Shown piece after piece: positions 1 through 10,579 of a DNA stretch of 64,000 nt. The stretch is from Notospermus geniculatus (Eukaryota > Nemertea > Pilidiophora > Heteronemertea > Lineidae): NCBI GenBank assembly GCA_002633025.1, contig NMRB01000174.1, positions 336,127 through 400,126 of the forward strand. The letters run 5' to 3'. Within the stretch, counting starts at the first letter, position 1, and the number at the start of each line of letters is the position of its first letter. The notes under the pieces are model-generated. The model saw only the letters and a list, made by a program, of their open reading frames with translations. It was not told where the DNA came from and ran no database searches. A program made the translations under genes and the position numbers.

Positions 1-660
1 TATGTTTACCCAGGATTATCCTGGGTAATCATTTTCTTTACCCAGGATCATCCTGGGTAAACATAAGGATCCTTAACTTTACCCAGCTTGGGAGTTCCCG
101 CCGAATCATGCTGTACGTGCGTCTCTTTCGGCAGAGAACATGCAGTAGGATCATTGCTAAAAAGGGCTGAAAATTACCGCTATACCTCCTCCGGGGTTTG
201 CAATAGGAAGACAAGACCAATCCCAACAACTTTTCAAAAGGAACCGATAGTAAATTCTCAAGGACTTAGGAGCGTCAGGCCTAGGTAGAACATGTATAAT
301 CCGTGTGCATTTCGTCATTTTCATGAATTTAATTTTGCTGAACATGCAGTACGATCATAACTCGAAAGGGCTGAAAATTACCGCTATACCTGCTCCGGTG
401 TGTGGAATAGGGAGAAAAGACCAATCCCTACAACTTTTCAAAAGGGACCGATAGTAAATTCTCAAGGACTTAGGAGCTATAGGCCTAGTTCTAGGCCACC
501 CTTCATTTCATGATTTACGCTGAATATCAACCTCACTACACCACTCGGGAACTCCAATCTGGGTAAAGTTAAGGATCCTTATGTTTACCCAGGGCCGTCC
601 TGGGTAAAGAAAAGGATTACCCAGGATGATCCTGGGTAAACATAATGTATACCCAGGACG
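1..660. repeat. Foldback element (left end cut by window)
   Basis: The outer blocks at about 1-90 and 558-660 are inverted copies of one another, built from short units such as TTTACCCAGG and CCTGGGTAAA. Each arm also contains its own small palindromes. Inside lie two direct copies of a unit of about 145 bp (134-290 and 342-480). No coding capacity is evident, so this is a non-autonomous foldback transposon. Confidence 0.75.
134..480. repeat. Two direct copies of a 145-bp unit
   Basis: Both copies start with GAACATGCAGTA and run through AAGGGCTGAAAATTACCGCT to CTCAAGGACTTAGGAGC. They are about 208 bp apart and form the core of the surrounding foldback element. Confidence 0.8.
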
Positions 661-975
661 ACATTGACCCATTCGGCTTATCTGACCGAACCACTCGAAT
701 TCGTCTGCTAGGAATATACCGCTTAGCCTCGTTGAGCAGAGCGACGTTAAAAGTGTTTACCGTGTCTTCTATGCTATTAGATTCGTTGTAAATTTCATCG
801 ATATCAATATTGGCTTGGAGTGCTACGTTTAAGCTTTTCGTAGTCACCTCTGTCGTAGAACCATACTAGTTTCTCTACATTTACTTTTGTCCTAGTTGCG
901 ACAGACAGTTCAAACCAAGTTGCATGATGGTCACTACAAAACGGGGCTATCACACCATAGTTTCTGACCAATGGT

Positions 976-1227
976 CTAAAGCCTAGTTTATACTTCGACG
1001 CACGAGCATCGCCGGCGACCGACGCGTGTTCTTGCGTTCGACGCCGACCCCGTCGTACGATTTGGTCGGCGTCCGATCGCGAGGCTGTTATTACTTGAGT
1101 CGTTTCATAACGGGTCGCCGTCGCTAAAGTACGCTGGACTCTGAATCAATTCCGCGAAGTCGGCGTCCAGATTTGGTCGTGCGTCGGACGCCGATGGTCT
1201 TGCGTCGAAGTATAAACTAGGCTTTAG
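976..1227. repeat. MITE, 252 bp, inverted ends
   Basis: The left end reads CTAAAGCCTAGTTTATACTT and the right end is its reverse complement. The match continues into CGACGCACGA and TCTTGCGTCG. The interior is GC- and CpG-rich and has no ORF. I could not define a target duplication. Confidence 0.75.
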
Positions 1228-1244
1228 GCGATCGTTTAGAAGGA

Positions 1245-1622
1245 TAATATATACGGCATGGAGAAAACGCAGAATTCCACGGAATTCCGCTAGACATAAT
1301 TTGGTGGTCTGCAGTTTATACAGTACAATTAACTGGTGTGAAACTTGTCACGTGGATCATCCCCTCCCGTCCCCTCCCCTTATCTCTTATCATATTGGCA
1401 CTAGCCTAGATACGAGGTAGCAAGGTGGTTGGGCTACAGAAACAATGCCGCTGTTGCCGCATTCCAACTGCTTTGCTTGGCCTTGATATTTCATTATTAT
1501 TATACCCAACATGTGTTAAGGCCAGTGCATAGTTTATACCATTGTTAAAAGCTATAATTACAGTTTCGGATTCTTGGCGGATTTCCGTGGAATTCCGCGT
1601 TTTCTCCATGCCGTAATATATA
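1245..1622. mobile_element. MITE family M1, copy 1, with 9-bp target duplication
   Basis: The element itself spans 1254-1613. It starts CGGCATGGAGAAAACGC and ends with the inverted match GCGTTTTCTCCATGCCG. It is flanked by a perfect 9-bp duplication, TAATATATA (1245-1253 and 1614-1622). A second copy lies at 3818-4169. A 9-bp duplication fits MULE-type transposition. There is no transposase inside. Confidence 0.88.
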
Positions 1623-1711
1623 TGACAGACTTGGACCTGGGTGTTATTCGTGTTGGCTTATCGATAATTTGAAATAGGCCATGCGTTTGCATAGTTGTCA
1701 TTATACGTATA

Positions 1712-2443
1712 TTAATACAGTAATGTAGTTTTCAAAAAATCACAATTAAAGTCACCTATGATTGTTACATAATGTGGCGGGTTTCTAAACACCTCCTCTA
1801 AACACTGATTGTCAAAGAATTCAACATCGTCTTTTTTCGGATTGTAAAAAGTGCCAATCAAAAACGGGGAACCCTGCATTCGACATTCAATCCATATACA
1901 TTCCATAAGTCGATTCTCTAAGTCGGGCCGACGTTTGTATGGAATATCAGATCTAACATATATACAGATACCACCACCTCTTTCAACAGCGCACCTGTCT
2001 TGTCTAATTGGTCTGTCATAACCGCTCAAAAGGATATCATTGGTATTATCATCGTTACGTAACCACGTCTCAGTGAACGCTACAATATCATACTTTTTGG
2101 ACGAAAATTCCGCCTCAATAATGTCATTTTTACCACGAATACTCTGGATATTGTTATGATATATAGACAGGCTAGAACCGTTGTTGATTGTCCCTGGGTT
2201 ACACTCAATATCCCCACTAAGAAGGAGTAGTAGCCAATTGATAAGTAAGAGAACCACCGGCGGGGTAGTATAAATGACAGTCGTACAAACAAAATGATCG
2301 GTTGTACGTGTAACCAAACATGAGTCCAACAGACCAAATAGAATCAAATATTGAAGACCAAACAACAAAGTCAGGAGTAAACATAGCAGATACACACCTT
2401 TAAACACACAAACCCCATTTCTCTTACAAGTTATCAAGTGCAT
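1712..2443 (-). pseudogene. CR1/L2-like non-LTR retrotransposon, endonuclease ORF fragment with 2A-like motif
   Basis: This 243-residue frame starts at an ATG. It has a hydrophobic N-terminal third and then the 2A-like run SGDIECNPG at residues 76-84. After that come the start and middle of an apurinic endonuclease domain: a YHNNIQS block, the TETWL motif, GGGICIY and GDFN. The family nicks target DNA and reverse transcribes its own RNA there. The frame stops just after GDFN, so the rest of the endonuclease and all of the reverse transcriptase are missing. The break lies about 90 bp from a MITE. In active 2A sequences the residue after NPG is proline; here it is threonine at position 85, so ribosome skipping is probably lost. 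The element is a dead, 3'-truncated copy. Confidence 0.85.
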
Positions 2444-2610
2444 TTCTTATTGTTAAACCTGCCTATTGAAGCTCTGTATTGGGTCGTAGAAACACCCATT
2501 AGGCAAAGGAGACATCTAGTGAAGTGAAAGAGAGGTGCTAGGTATAGATTTAGGCCTATACGGTGTGTAGATGTGGGTGGTACCGGAAGATGAAGTAGGT
2601 AGAAGGTTGA

Positions 2611-2636
2611 TATAATAATAATAATAATAATAATAA
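2611..2636. repeat. ATA trinucleotide microsatellite
   Basis: About eight uninterrupted ATA units next to an A-rich stretch, upstream of the retrotransposon fragment. Confidence 0.9.
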
Positions 2637-2862
2637 AACGGTATTTATATGGCACAGTTCATATATATATATCACTGCGCCTAAATGATGCACTGAAGCT
2701 GCGAAGGTTTGTGAAGATTTGCACTAAATAATGTGTTGCATGAAGCAAATCGCTTCTACAGAAAACAAGTGCCAAATTCTGAAATAAATGAAAAACAGAA
2801 ACATGAGCACTAGTAGCTGAATGATATATTAGACTGCTATAGTTGTACCTGAGGTTTGTGAC

Positions 2863-2908
2863 GTGCATTCTGCAGATCGGCTGCGAGCAGCCTATCTGCA
2901 GAATGCAC
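2863..2908. repeat. 46-bp hairpin
   Basis: GTGCATTCTGCAGAT pairs with ATCTGCAGAATGCAC. The stem extends through GGCTGC and GCAGCC with one mismatch and has a tiny loop. No T tract follows. Confidence 0.8.
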
Positions 2909-3808
2909 TTTTAGGCCTACATGTAGGCCTATGCGCATGCATGCAACATGCCTCGCGTCTACCGACATGACCGACGGGTTGGGTAGGATAGGGCTACACC
3001 ATACAATGCCATACATCGCGTACATGATGCATGACATGCATTGTCGACTGTGATGAATGAATGACTTTTGCCAGCACCAACAGAAAACCTCTCGTCTTGC
3101 CAATTGAGACTGGCATTTTCACCCTATTACAGCTTACCCTGTAGTAGCCTACTTAGTGTAAAAGTTGTGTATTGGGTAAGACATCACAAAAAATGTTTCC
3201 TAAATAGTTCTTACATGTGTCCGTTGGTGCAATGCAACTACCACGACCGTACTGCACGTCGTTGGACATTATGACCTGATGACCGTGACCTTCACCTTCG
3301 CAGTGGCCTCCTGGCGGCTGAGTCATAACTAACACTATAGCTTTTCTGCCATCTATAGGAGATTGATAGAACTAAATCGTGATTAAAATTGCTAATTACT
3401 AATTAACCAGAGTAGGCCTAGCTAAGGGGCTGTAAAAAAAGTTATGGTTGTTTTCGATCGATAGCCGACCTTTGACCGTTTACCGCTCGTCAGTAGATGG
3501 TCTGGTTTGTTCTGTAGCTCCACTGCTGGAATTTCTATATAGTATAGTGGTATGAGATGATCAGGGGCGGTCCTTGTGGGCGATAATGGTACTAGTGGGG
3601 CTTCGCCCATACGTTTCACAGTTCGCCTCAATTAGACCAGACCGTCCTCGGCCAGCCAATTCACATATATATAGAAATTAAATAAGCAAACCTCTCACAT
3701 AATTACATTATAAAAGAGAAACAAACAGCCGATTACGTACTTTTTTGCTCTAGACCCATGCCTGGGAGGTCAATAGGTATAGAGGTAGAGAAAACTGGTA
3801 TGTCATAG
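2909..3808. other. No supported gene
   Basis: I see no convincing ORF, splice-bounded exon or repeat here. The short open frames lack family motifs or regular structure. Confidence 0.5.
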
Positions 3809-4178
3809 CCCTTTATGCGGCATGGAGAAAACGCGGAATTCCGCTAGACATAATTTGGTGGTCTGCAGTTTATACAGTACTATTAACTGGTGTGAAACTT
3901 GTCACGTGGATCATCTCCTCCCTNNNGTCCCCCCCCCCCCCATCTCTTATCATATTGGCACTAGCCTAGATGCGAGGCAGCAAGATGGTTGGGCTACAGA
4001 AACAATGCCGCTGTGGCCGCATTCCAACTGCTTTGCTTGGCCTTGTTATTTCATTATTACTAGTATTATACCCTACATGTGCTAAGGCCAGTGCATAGTT
4101 TATTCCATTGATAAAAGCTATAATTACAGTTTCGGATTCTTGGCGGAATGCCGCGTTTTCTCCATGCCGCCCTTTCGG
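3809..4178. mobile_element. MITE family M1, copy 2
   Basis: The element spans 3818-4169, with the same ends and interior as copy 1 at 1254-1613. The flanks CCCTTTATG and CCCTTTCGG agree at seven of nine positions, a decayed 9-bp target duplication. A 3-base N run sits beside a C homopolymer at 3924. This copy lacks a small duplication in the terminal repeat of copy 1. Confidence 0.85.
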
Positions 4179-4400
4179 GTCTATGGCAGAAGCAAAATCT
4201 GAAGCCGCCACTTTTGCGCTACACTCCAATTGGGTATCCTGAAAATAATTGAAGTTGACCTCGCAGACCCGTGTCCGAAGCATAAGCTTTTTCGAACCCC
4301 GGTTCGTAGACAAAACTATGCCACAACAACAATATTAGTAACAAAGCAAGGGCCAACGGGGGAGGGCAACAAAAACACAGCTATAAACGATTGACGAAAA

Positions 4401-4554
4401 GCCTAAAGCAAGGTCCATTGGCACACGGAATTGGTCCGGTTCGTGTCCGTAAAAAATCTATCAAATGGACTTCAGCGTTGTCGTATCCGGAAAACTAGGG
4501 GCAAACGGACTGGAAACGGATCGGATCCGTGTGCCAATGAACCTTGCTTAAGGC
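4401..4554. repeat. Short MITE, 154 bp
   Basis: Left arm AAGCAAGGTCCATTGGCACA pairs with a right arm ending TGTGCCAATGAACCTTGCTT, with one mismatch in that stretch. The outer GCC and GGC also pair. The interior holds further small inverted pieces. Confidence 0.75.
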
Positions 4555-4693
4555 CAGACACAGCGATCCTAATAAAGTTTATTTGTAAAGTTTAGATACG
4601 GATGAATAGTCAGCGTTCCATGGCTAGTTGGGGCTCAAGAAGGGATCGCTTATTGTTGATGGCTCGGGTGTAGCTTGTCACACTTTCATTAAA

Positions 4694-4764
4694 GTCGGAC
4701 TTTTTTCAATGCTTCATGCATAGAGAAAGTCTAACTTAAGCTATACTTTAGGCTAAAGTCCGAC
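4694..4764. repeat. Small inverted repeat
   Basis: GTCGGACTTT and AAAGTCCGAC bound a 71-bp segment that contains a second short self-complementary region. Confidence 0.55.
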
Positions 4765-4808
4765 CCGTGAATACGGCCCTCAGTATCGTAGATTAGTAAG
4801 GTCCTCAC

Positions 4809-5390
4809 TTATGTATTGTGCAACCTTTCAAAAGCGTTTTGGCACTGAAAACTATTCGGCGAGTGTTGTACGAACTTACAGATCAATTGACATGTGCGAT
4901 CGTTTTCGTTGATTTTACCCACGATGTGGGATCTTGAGATTGCCATGGGGGATATTGCTATGTGGAGACGATCATTGATAAACGAAACGAGATATGAATC
5001 AGTATCATAAATCTCGTTGTCTCCATTCTTCTGCTTGGGAAGATCATCCAGAGAAACATTTGAGAAGCGAAGTGCGTTCCGCCTACCCTGAAGTTCATCT
5101 AGTTTTTCCTCCAAGGTTTCGACACGTTTAGGAAGCGGTTCTGCAATTTAATCCACCTTCGTTATTCGTTCCTTTAACTGAATATTTTCCCGTGCAATCG
5201 TATCAAATTTGTTGCACATGTCCTCAACACTCCTCAGCAATGGTTTGATACCGTCAGCGATGCACATTTTCATGACTTCAATAACTGCCGGACTGATCGT
5301 AACGTTTCCTGCAACCTCCATGGGTTCCCCGTGTTGACCCTCATAGGCCAACATGTCGATTAGCACTATGATAGTAGAGTGAGTAGGCAT
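4809..5390 (-). pseudogene. Non-LTR retrotransposon ORF1 (coiled coil + RRM-like), one stop
   Basis: One reading frame runs from an ATG at 5390 to 4809, interrupted only by a stop at 5148-5150. Residues 1-80 end in a heptad-like region (MCNKFDTIARENIQLKERI). After the stop the coiled coil continues (VETLEEKLDELQGRRNALRF). It then enters an RRM-like block with NDRLHIAI, the conserved RSHIVGK and LICKF. This order is typical of the ORF1 RNA-binding protein of L1/CR1-like elements, which coats the element RNA. No ORF2 lies nearby, so this is an isolated fragment. It could belong to the same element class as the endonuclease fragment at 1712-2443, on the same strand, but the two are not contiguous. 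Confidence 0.75.
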
Positions 5391-5882
5391 TACACAGCAT
5401 GTACATGTACACAGAGCCTGACTGTGTATGTGGTCACGAGTTCAAGTCACAGATAATCTGATAATACTGTCTCGAAAGCAGTTCCGCTCTTACCAAACTC
5501 ACCAAAACTCCGCACAAATCGAGAGTTATTCCTTCTTCTTAACTCTGGTCACCGACTCACCACATATACAAGGCTGGGAGAGGACAAATTTGCAAAAACG
5601 TGAGGCCGAGAGTGGACAGTCTGCTCACACTCCCCCCCCCCNNNTTCCGTCATATCAACTTGTTAAACCCTGCTGTATGGAGTTGGAGATGCCCACTGCA
5701 CCTGTGCCTTCATTCACACTCCCTGCAAAGCACGTAAGAAAGCGCAGTACCCCACCCTGGCCCTGGTCATTATTTTCTGGCAAAAATGTAGGTCTGGAGA
5801 AAGTTTGTCAAAAAAGAATGTACAGTACTCTGAAAACGAAAATAAAGATGGTCATCAAGGATTTGATTCAGACATATTTTAG

Positions 5883-6105
5883 GACGGTGGTGCAACACTG
5901 GAGTCTTTTAGCATCAGACATACCACAGCAGAATGTTACGTCATTTCTCGCCTGTGCTGTAATTTGTTGTCAGTTGAAATGTACAACCTTTGTTGTCCTA
6001 CCGAAAGATTTCGAGTCTGTTTGTCAGGTGAGCAGAAGAAGAGGAACGTATGTGGAGAAGAAAGAGGCATTTCAATTTCAAGATGCGGGGATGTGTCAGA
6101 AAAAG
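5883..6105 (+). CDS. PAN/apple-like exon, copy 1
   Basis: In the frame that ends ...MCQKK before the GTAATA donor, the exon encodes SFLACAVICCQLKCTTFVV followed by FESVCQVS. The spacing C-x3-C/C-x4-C-x2-F-x-V, then a distal C, is that of PAN/apple modules. These are small disulphide-bonded extracellular domains that bind proteins or carbohydrates. Compared with the copy at 10580-10805, changes in this frame are mostly conservative (V/I, D/E, M/V, L/F) and every cysteine of the core is kept. The 5' border is taken as ATTTTAG just before 5883 and is less certain than the donor. A second open frame runs through the same DNA, but it fits the PAN spacing less well. Confidence 0.55.
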
Positions 6106-6234
6106 GTAATATTGCATACAACCCACGGCGAGTTGTTTACAACCCATAACTTTAGTTGTATTGTGAATTTCTCATAAAAGGACAAAAGCAAGATTCAATA
6201 ACTAGATCCAAATTTACTGACAACGATATTAACA

Positions 6235-7591
6235 AGAGGCCCATGGGCCTCGCGCTCAGCTGACATTTGATGCCTCAGTTTGATAGGCTAAGGCATAAGA
6301 GGTACTGCAGTCTTACGACAGTTCGTGGATGATGTCAAATTTTATCCACCAAGTGTGCATATTTGGATGGGATAAAGTCTGATAATGGGGATGGCGTAAT
6401 TTTTTAATCCCGACAGGTCGGCGCTGCGAGCGATGTGACCTGAGCGACGTCATTGACGTCATTTTAGGTGTTGACGTTGCGTCATGAGAAAATGACCTGT
6501 ACATTTTTCTACAGAAATAATGACACAAAAACGTTGCTATTATCGCCATCGTGTCTCTTATTTTAAGAAAAAACCTTATGAGATTAAAAGAAAATTTCAT
6601 CTGGTACACAATGATGTAAGTTTTACTCTCGGGTGACCAAAACAAACGCGTTATTTTCATGCCAGAAATAAATGGAAATAACGTTAGAAAAACGACATTT
6701 TGGTCACAACGCTCGCAGCGACGCCGTGTGGTGCTAGTACTGCGCCGTCCTCTATGATTAGAGACTCGGTCCAATACAATTTTGCCAAGAATGAATCACA
6801 TTTACTTTTTGGAAAGGCTACGGTTTGCATACATGTGTAAGAGAATAATTCATTTGTCTGCTGTGGCGAAGACTTCGCTGTTCTATGATTTCGACAGTTG
6901 ATCCCTAATTGCCATTCCTATGCTGTGTCGGCTGAGAGTGAGTTCTTCAAATTCAAGACACTTCCTTGCTCCTCTCTTTAGCAACAGCAGCATCAGTGAT
7001 CTGGGGTGCTTCGGCAACCAGGATCGATCTTGANAAAAAAAGATCTTACCTAGCGTCTCATTGTTTAGATGTGCTGAACTCCTTCGAAGTAGACGATTGA
7101 ACTGCTGAATGCAGACTCCTGGCCTTAGCTGTGAATTCCAATGATGATGACGTCAGACACTGGCAAATGATACGCTGGCGCAGAAGGCGCGAAAATTCAA
7201 ATACCCCTGTTTTTTATTTTGTTGAATAGCGCCCCCTGGTGAACAGATCTGGCATTAACTTCCCTTTGAACTGATGTAGAATATATCAACCTATCTATCC
7301 CATCACTTTTTGTCTACATATTTATCATAGGGACTGAGATATTGCGATATTTCACTTTACACAAAACGCCCCCTGGTGCGCCTAATATAGGTCAAATTGC
7401 GCTCATTTTTTGTTTCCGAGGAGAGTTCACCAAGGGCTACCTTCAGATGTAATTTGGAGTCTCTAGCTATTACGGTTACAAAACGTCGGGCATAGTTGGA
7501 CAGATGGACTGCTGGACTGCTGGACTGACACCCTGACGCCACTGAATACCTATATGACTAGCTCCGCTGACCTTTGGTCAGCTGAGCTAAA
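6235..7591 (+). mobile_element. Dispersed repeat R1 inserted in intron, empty site known
   Basis: The insert starts AAGAGGCCCATGGGCCT and ends with a hairpin-forming CTGACCTTTGGTCAGCTGAG then CTAAAA. Tandem copy 2 has the uninterrupted sequence GATATTAACAATGGTTTCC at 10922-10940, so the insertion point is known to within an A run. No target duplication is visible. Another copy of the 5' part lies at 52850-53283. Terminal hairpins without a target duplication recall non-autonomous Helitrons, but the termini are not canonical. Confidence 0.7.
6387..6752. mobile_element. MITE nested inside repeat R1
   Basis: It starts GGGGATGGCG and ends CGCCGTCCTC. A strong inner inverted pair lies just inside (GCTGCGAGCG with CGCTCGCAGC). 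The related repeat at 52850-53283 lacks it and reads straight through TAATTATGATTAGAGACTCG, which confirms it as a separate later insertion. Confidence 0.75.
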
Positions 7592-7743
7592 AATGGTTTC
7601 CAATGGAATGCACCAGCATCTGGACAAGAGAGAAAGTCCATGACTGACAGGTATGGCATGAAATCAGTCAGTGCGGATGTCAACACTTCTTTTTAGTGTC
7701 TCTTGTTCCACAATTCACAATATTTTGTTGGCATGTTTTTCAG

Positions 7744-8780
7744 GAGGAAAAAGCAATTAATTATAGCAATCGAAAAACAGGAACATTTCTACCACCTGTT
7801 GTCATTTCTGGAATAGCGTCTGGGCACTTTGAACCGAGACGTGGTTGGCTAGTTGTAATTAATGCTGTGTTCAGCAGCCAACAAAACAAATCTCTATACA
7901 TGCGAGCCAGAGTTTATTCTCGACGTCGTGGAAAGGCCGATTATAGTCTTCTGTATAATCATATGGTTCGTCTGAAACCCCCGTACCCAAAGAAAATGCC
8001 TTCCCAGATTTACAATTTGTCGATTTTACTAGCGGGCAGTAATGCCAGTGAGATTTTACTCTGGAATGTTGTAAATGGCGCGTTTTCCCAAAACATTTGG
8101 ATCCCTGCGTCTGATATATGCTATGGGAAAAGGGAATCGACCCCTTTAGCAATGGAAGAGAAATTAATTCATTACTGCAAGAAATCGGGTCTTTGGGAGG
8201 GCACGGTCTATGATGTGGTGGAATCAGATAGATCGAACATTCTTTTCCGTGAAAATGGTGTCCGCCTTCATCTGAAAGGCATCCGGCCAAGGGTTTTTGG
8301 CCGAACGGACTGTATTCCTATGCCTTTAATTCTTTGGATTATTCCGCTATTTTTTATGTTCATTTAGAGGCATACGAGTACAAACCAGTGAAATACCGTG
8401 TTGCATTTAAAAATAAGTTTGACAAACGATGCAGTGGGACAGCTGTTTATCCCGATTACTACTACGAGATGTTATTCGCAATTGGGAAACCCTTCCTCTC
8501 GGGCTTTGTACTGCAGAAGATTCCTGATCCAAAGGAAGGCCTTGTCAAAAACGGATCAGGGAAGTTCACATTTCAAGTAACAAAGGCTTCTTTTCCTCCA
8601 CTAGCTAAGAATTTGCGATCTGCACATATGTTCCGCTCGCTTCACCATGATGGACATTTAATGATTTTTGTGGGGTCACCAGGAAATGGGCCAGGTCAGA
8701 AAGGGATTTTCAGGAAAGTTTATATATATAAAGCAGATCTCGACAAGTCATCTCGTTTGTCCTGGTCAGAAAATCTATAA
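7744..8780 (+). pseudogene. Conserved family exon, copy 1 (one frameshift)
   Basis: After the acceptor TTTTTCAG the exon opens in phase 0 with EEKAINYSNRKTGTFLPPVV, which aligns without gaps to three other exons in this window. It continues through SEILLWNVVNGAFSQ, EGTVYDVV and ENGVRL. The frame breaks near 8306, where copy 2 has one extra base. In the shifted frame it goes on with EYKPVKYRV, YYYEMLFAIGKP, PDPKEGLVKNGSGKFTF and HHDGHLMIF to a stop at about 8780. The regular beta-strand-like alternation and the repeated hydrophobic-aromatic blocks could fit a beta-rich extracellular domain. I do not recognise the family. The upstream PAN exon suggests a secreted or membrane protein. Confidence 0.65.
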
Positions 8781-8880
8781 TTTATGGAGGAAGTCGTGGG
8801 ACAGTCATATTGACACACTCAAGAAATTATTCCTGTCACCTTCGAGGTTCTGGTTCGATCCCCGTTCCGACCTATGAATA

Positions 8881-9033
8881 TCTATGAAGGCTCAGATTTT
8901 TACGGGCGCTCGGCTTTCCTTCTGCATGCTCTACCATCGTCCGATATCATTTTTTGAGCTTATGATTTGGCGGTCTCCTCCCGATTAAACAACTACATCG
9001 GTTCTGTAGCTTTAACTAATAGGCGGATTTCAA
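8881..9033. other. No supported feature
   Basis: Intergenic. The related text TTTTTACGGGCGCT recurs downstream of copy 2 (near 12815), so the tandem duplication extends to about here. Confidence 0.5.
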
Positions 9034-9663
9034 GGGCTGAGGTCAAATAAAAAGTTAACTAATTGTTACCGTAACCTTAAAGTTAACATTTAGTCACAAT
9101 AACACTCGACGAATTTTACTGCCCCTTGAGAGTTGAGTCAACTCAGTTAACCACGAGTAAACTAAAAGTAATCTAAAAACTGACACGTGTTTTACTATAA
9201 AGTAACCCTGTAATTAACATAACTCCAGGAAATCATACAGAGGTAAGAAAAATCTACTACACCTCATGTACATGAGATAATCGCCTGGCAGTTAACCTTT
9301 AGTCAACAGGAGGGGAGGTCAAACAAATGTTAGAGTTAGGATGTTATGCAGACATGTTTCCTTTACCAATACATCGGATTTTTGCTTTTAAGGCATGCAA
9401 GAAGAGCAGAAAACTAAGTGAGGACCCTGCTTACAGTGGTGAGCCAATAGAAAGACATATGCGACTGACTCAGGCGCAGTTCGAGAACCTTGTGGACTCA
9501 GTTAACTAACAGATAATGATCAGTTAACTAAAACTGAACTAAGAGTTAACTAATATAATACATATATTTAACATGAACTTAGAGGTGTTCAAGTTGACTA
9601 ATTTTCAAGGTTATGCTGGGGTTATCGTGGTGTCAACGTTAACTATGAGATTTGACCTCACCC
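9034..9663 (+). mobile_element. Transposon derivative with GTTAACT subterminal repeats
   Basis: The ends are GGGCTGAGGTCAAAT and the inverted ATTTGACCTCACCC. The interior carries many copies of GTTAACT, arranged like subterminal transposase-binding repeats. A 60-residue frame at 9327-9509 ends RHMRLTQAQFENLVDSVN, which loosely resembles the start of a Harbinger-type nuclease. It is probably an internally deleted element. Confidence 0.55.
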
Positions 9664-9780
9664 ATTGTATTTACTAGTACACAACATCTCCAGGTAGGCC
9701 TGCCTTTCTGGGGAAGTCAAGGAGCAGCTCACGCATTCAGCGCATCACTTAATATTTCCATACCATCTAAGAGTATAATG

Positions 9781-9858
9781 GCGAGGATACGCGGGTTCAG
9801 AATCGAACCCGCGGTCACTTGATCAACGTTAGACAACTGACATCTGACCACTGAACAT
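9781..9858 (-). repeat. tRNA-like remnant or SINE head
   Basis: On the minus strand CAGTGGTCAGATGTCAG resembles a D arm and CGCGGGTTCGATTC a T arm with internal B box. No matching acceptor stem is found, so this is not a functional tRNA gene. Confidence 0.3.
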
Positions 9859-10579
9859 TTCTTGATCATGGTCTGTTTTGAAATTTAGATATCATCAAAA
9901 AGTTCGATATTCATAATTATATCATTTCTTTATCGTTTCGTCTGATGGAAAGGATGTTAGCATGAAATCAATACCGAAAATATAGCCACAAAAAAAACAG
10001 ATCAGAAAAACATCATCTCTTTATTAATCCAGGCTGTGAACATCGTACAGTTGTGTTTTCAATAATGTCAAGCATCAGCAGTCTTTATGTACATTACGTG
10101 AAAAGAACAACCGTTGATTGCACCCGAGAGGCAGAAGACGACCTCCCTACAGATGAGGTCAGAGGTCTCAGCAGAATCGGATGGAGTGTAAACCACGGCT
10201 AAGGAATGGCTTGATCCGGTCAGAGTTCTTCTTGAGAGTCTCTGATCAGGACATTCCCCTTGACAACACTGCGAGATTCGTCGTCACTCCAAAAATAAGT
10301 TGATAAAATGACAGTAGGGCTGCTGTTTACATTCGCCGCCTTCCATCATATCTATTTGTGAGACACCCTTGTGTATGGAGTTGGAGATGCCCATCGCAAG
10401 TGTGCTTACATTCACGTAATAAAGCGCAGTATCCTGGCCCTGATTGTTACATTGTATTTTCTGGCAAAAATGTAGGTCTAGATTAGAGTTTGCCGAAAAA
10501 CAATGTACAGTGTGACATGACGAAAATACCTCTGTCATTTTTTAAAAATGGTCATCAAGGTTTTAGTTCAGACGTATTT

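Larger units (their letters stand above)
5645..8880 (+). pseudogene. Unrecognised PAN-plus-novel-domain gene, tandem copy 1
   Basis: This is the unit shared with copy 2 at 10337-12300. It starts near the common text TGTATGGAGTTGGAGATGCC. It contains a PAN-like exon (about 5883-6105), an intron carrying a 1.36-kb repeat insertion, and a large conserved exon from 7744. The PAN exon ends at a phase-0 donor (AAAAAG followed by GTAATA). The large exon begins after TTTTTCAG, also in phase 0, so the two join cleanly. A one-base deletion relative to copy 2 near 8306 shifts the frame inside the large exon. It may therefore be a pseudogene, or this may be a sequence error. Confidence 0.7.

Noticed and set aside
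8398-8877. Separate small genes overlapping the 3' part of copy 1
   Set aside because: They are other-frame shadows of the family exon.
9781-9858. Functional tRNA gene
   Set aside because: D- and T-arm-like text is present, but there is no acceptor stem and the T stem is over-extended.
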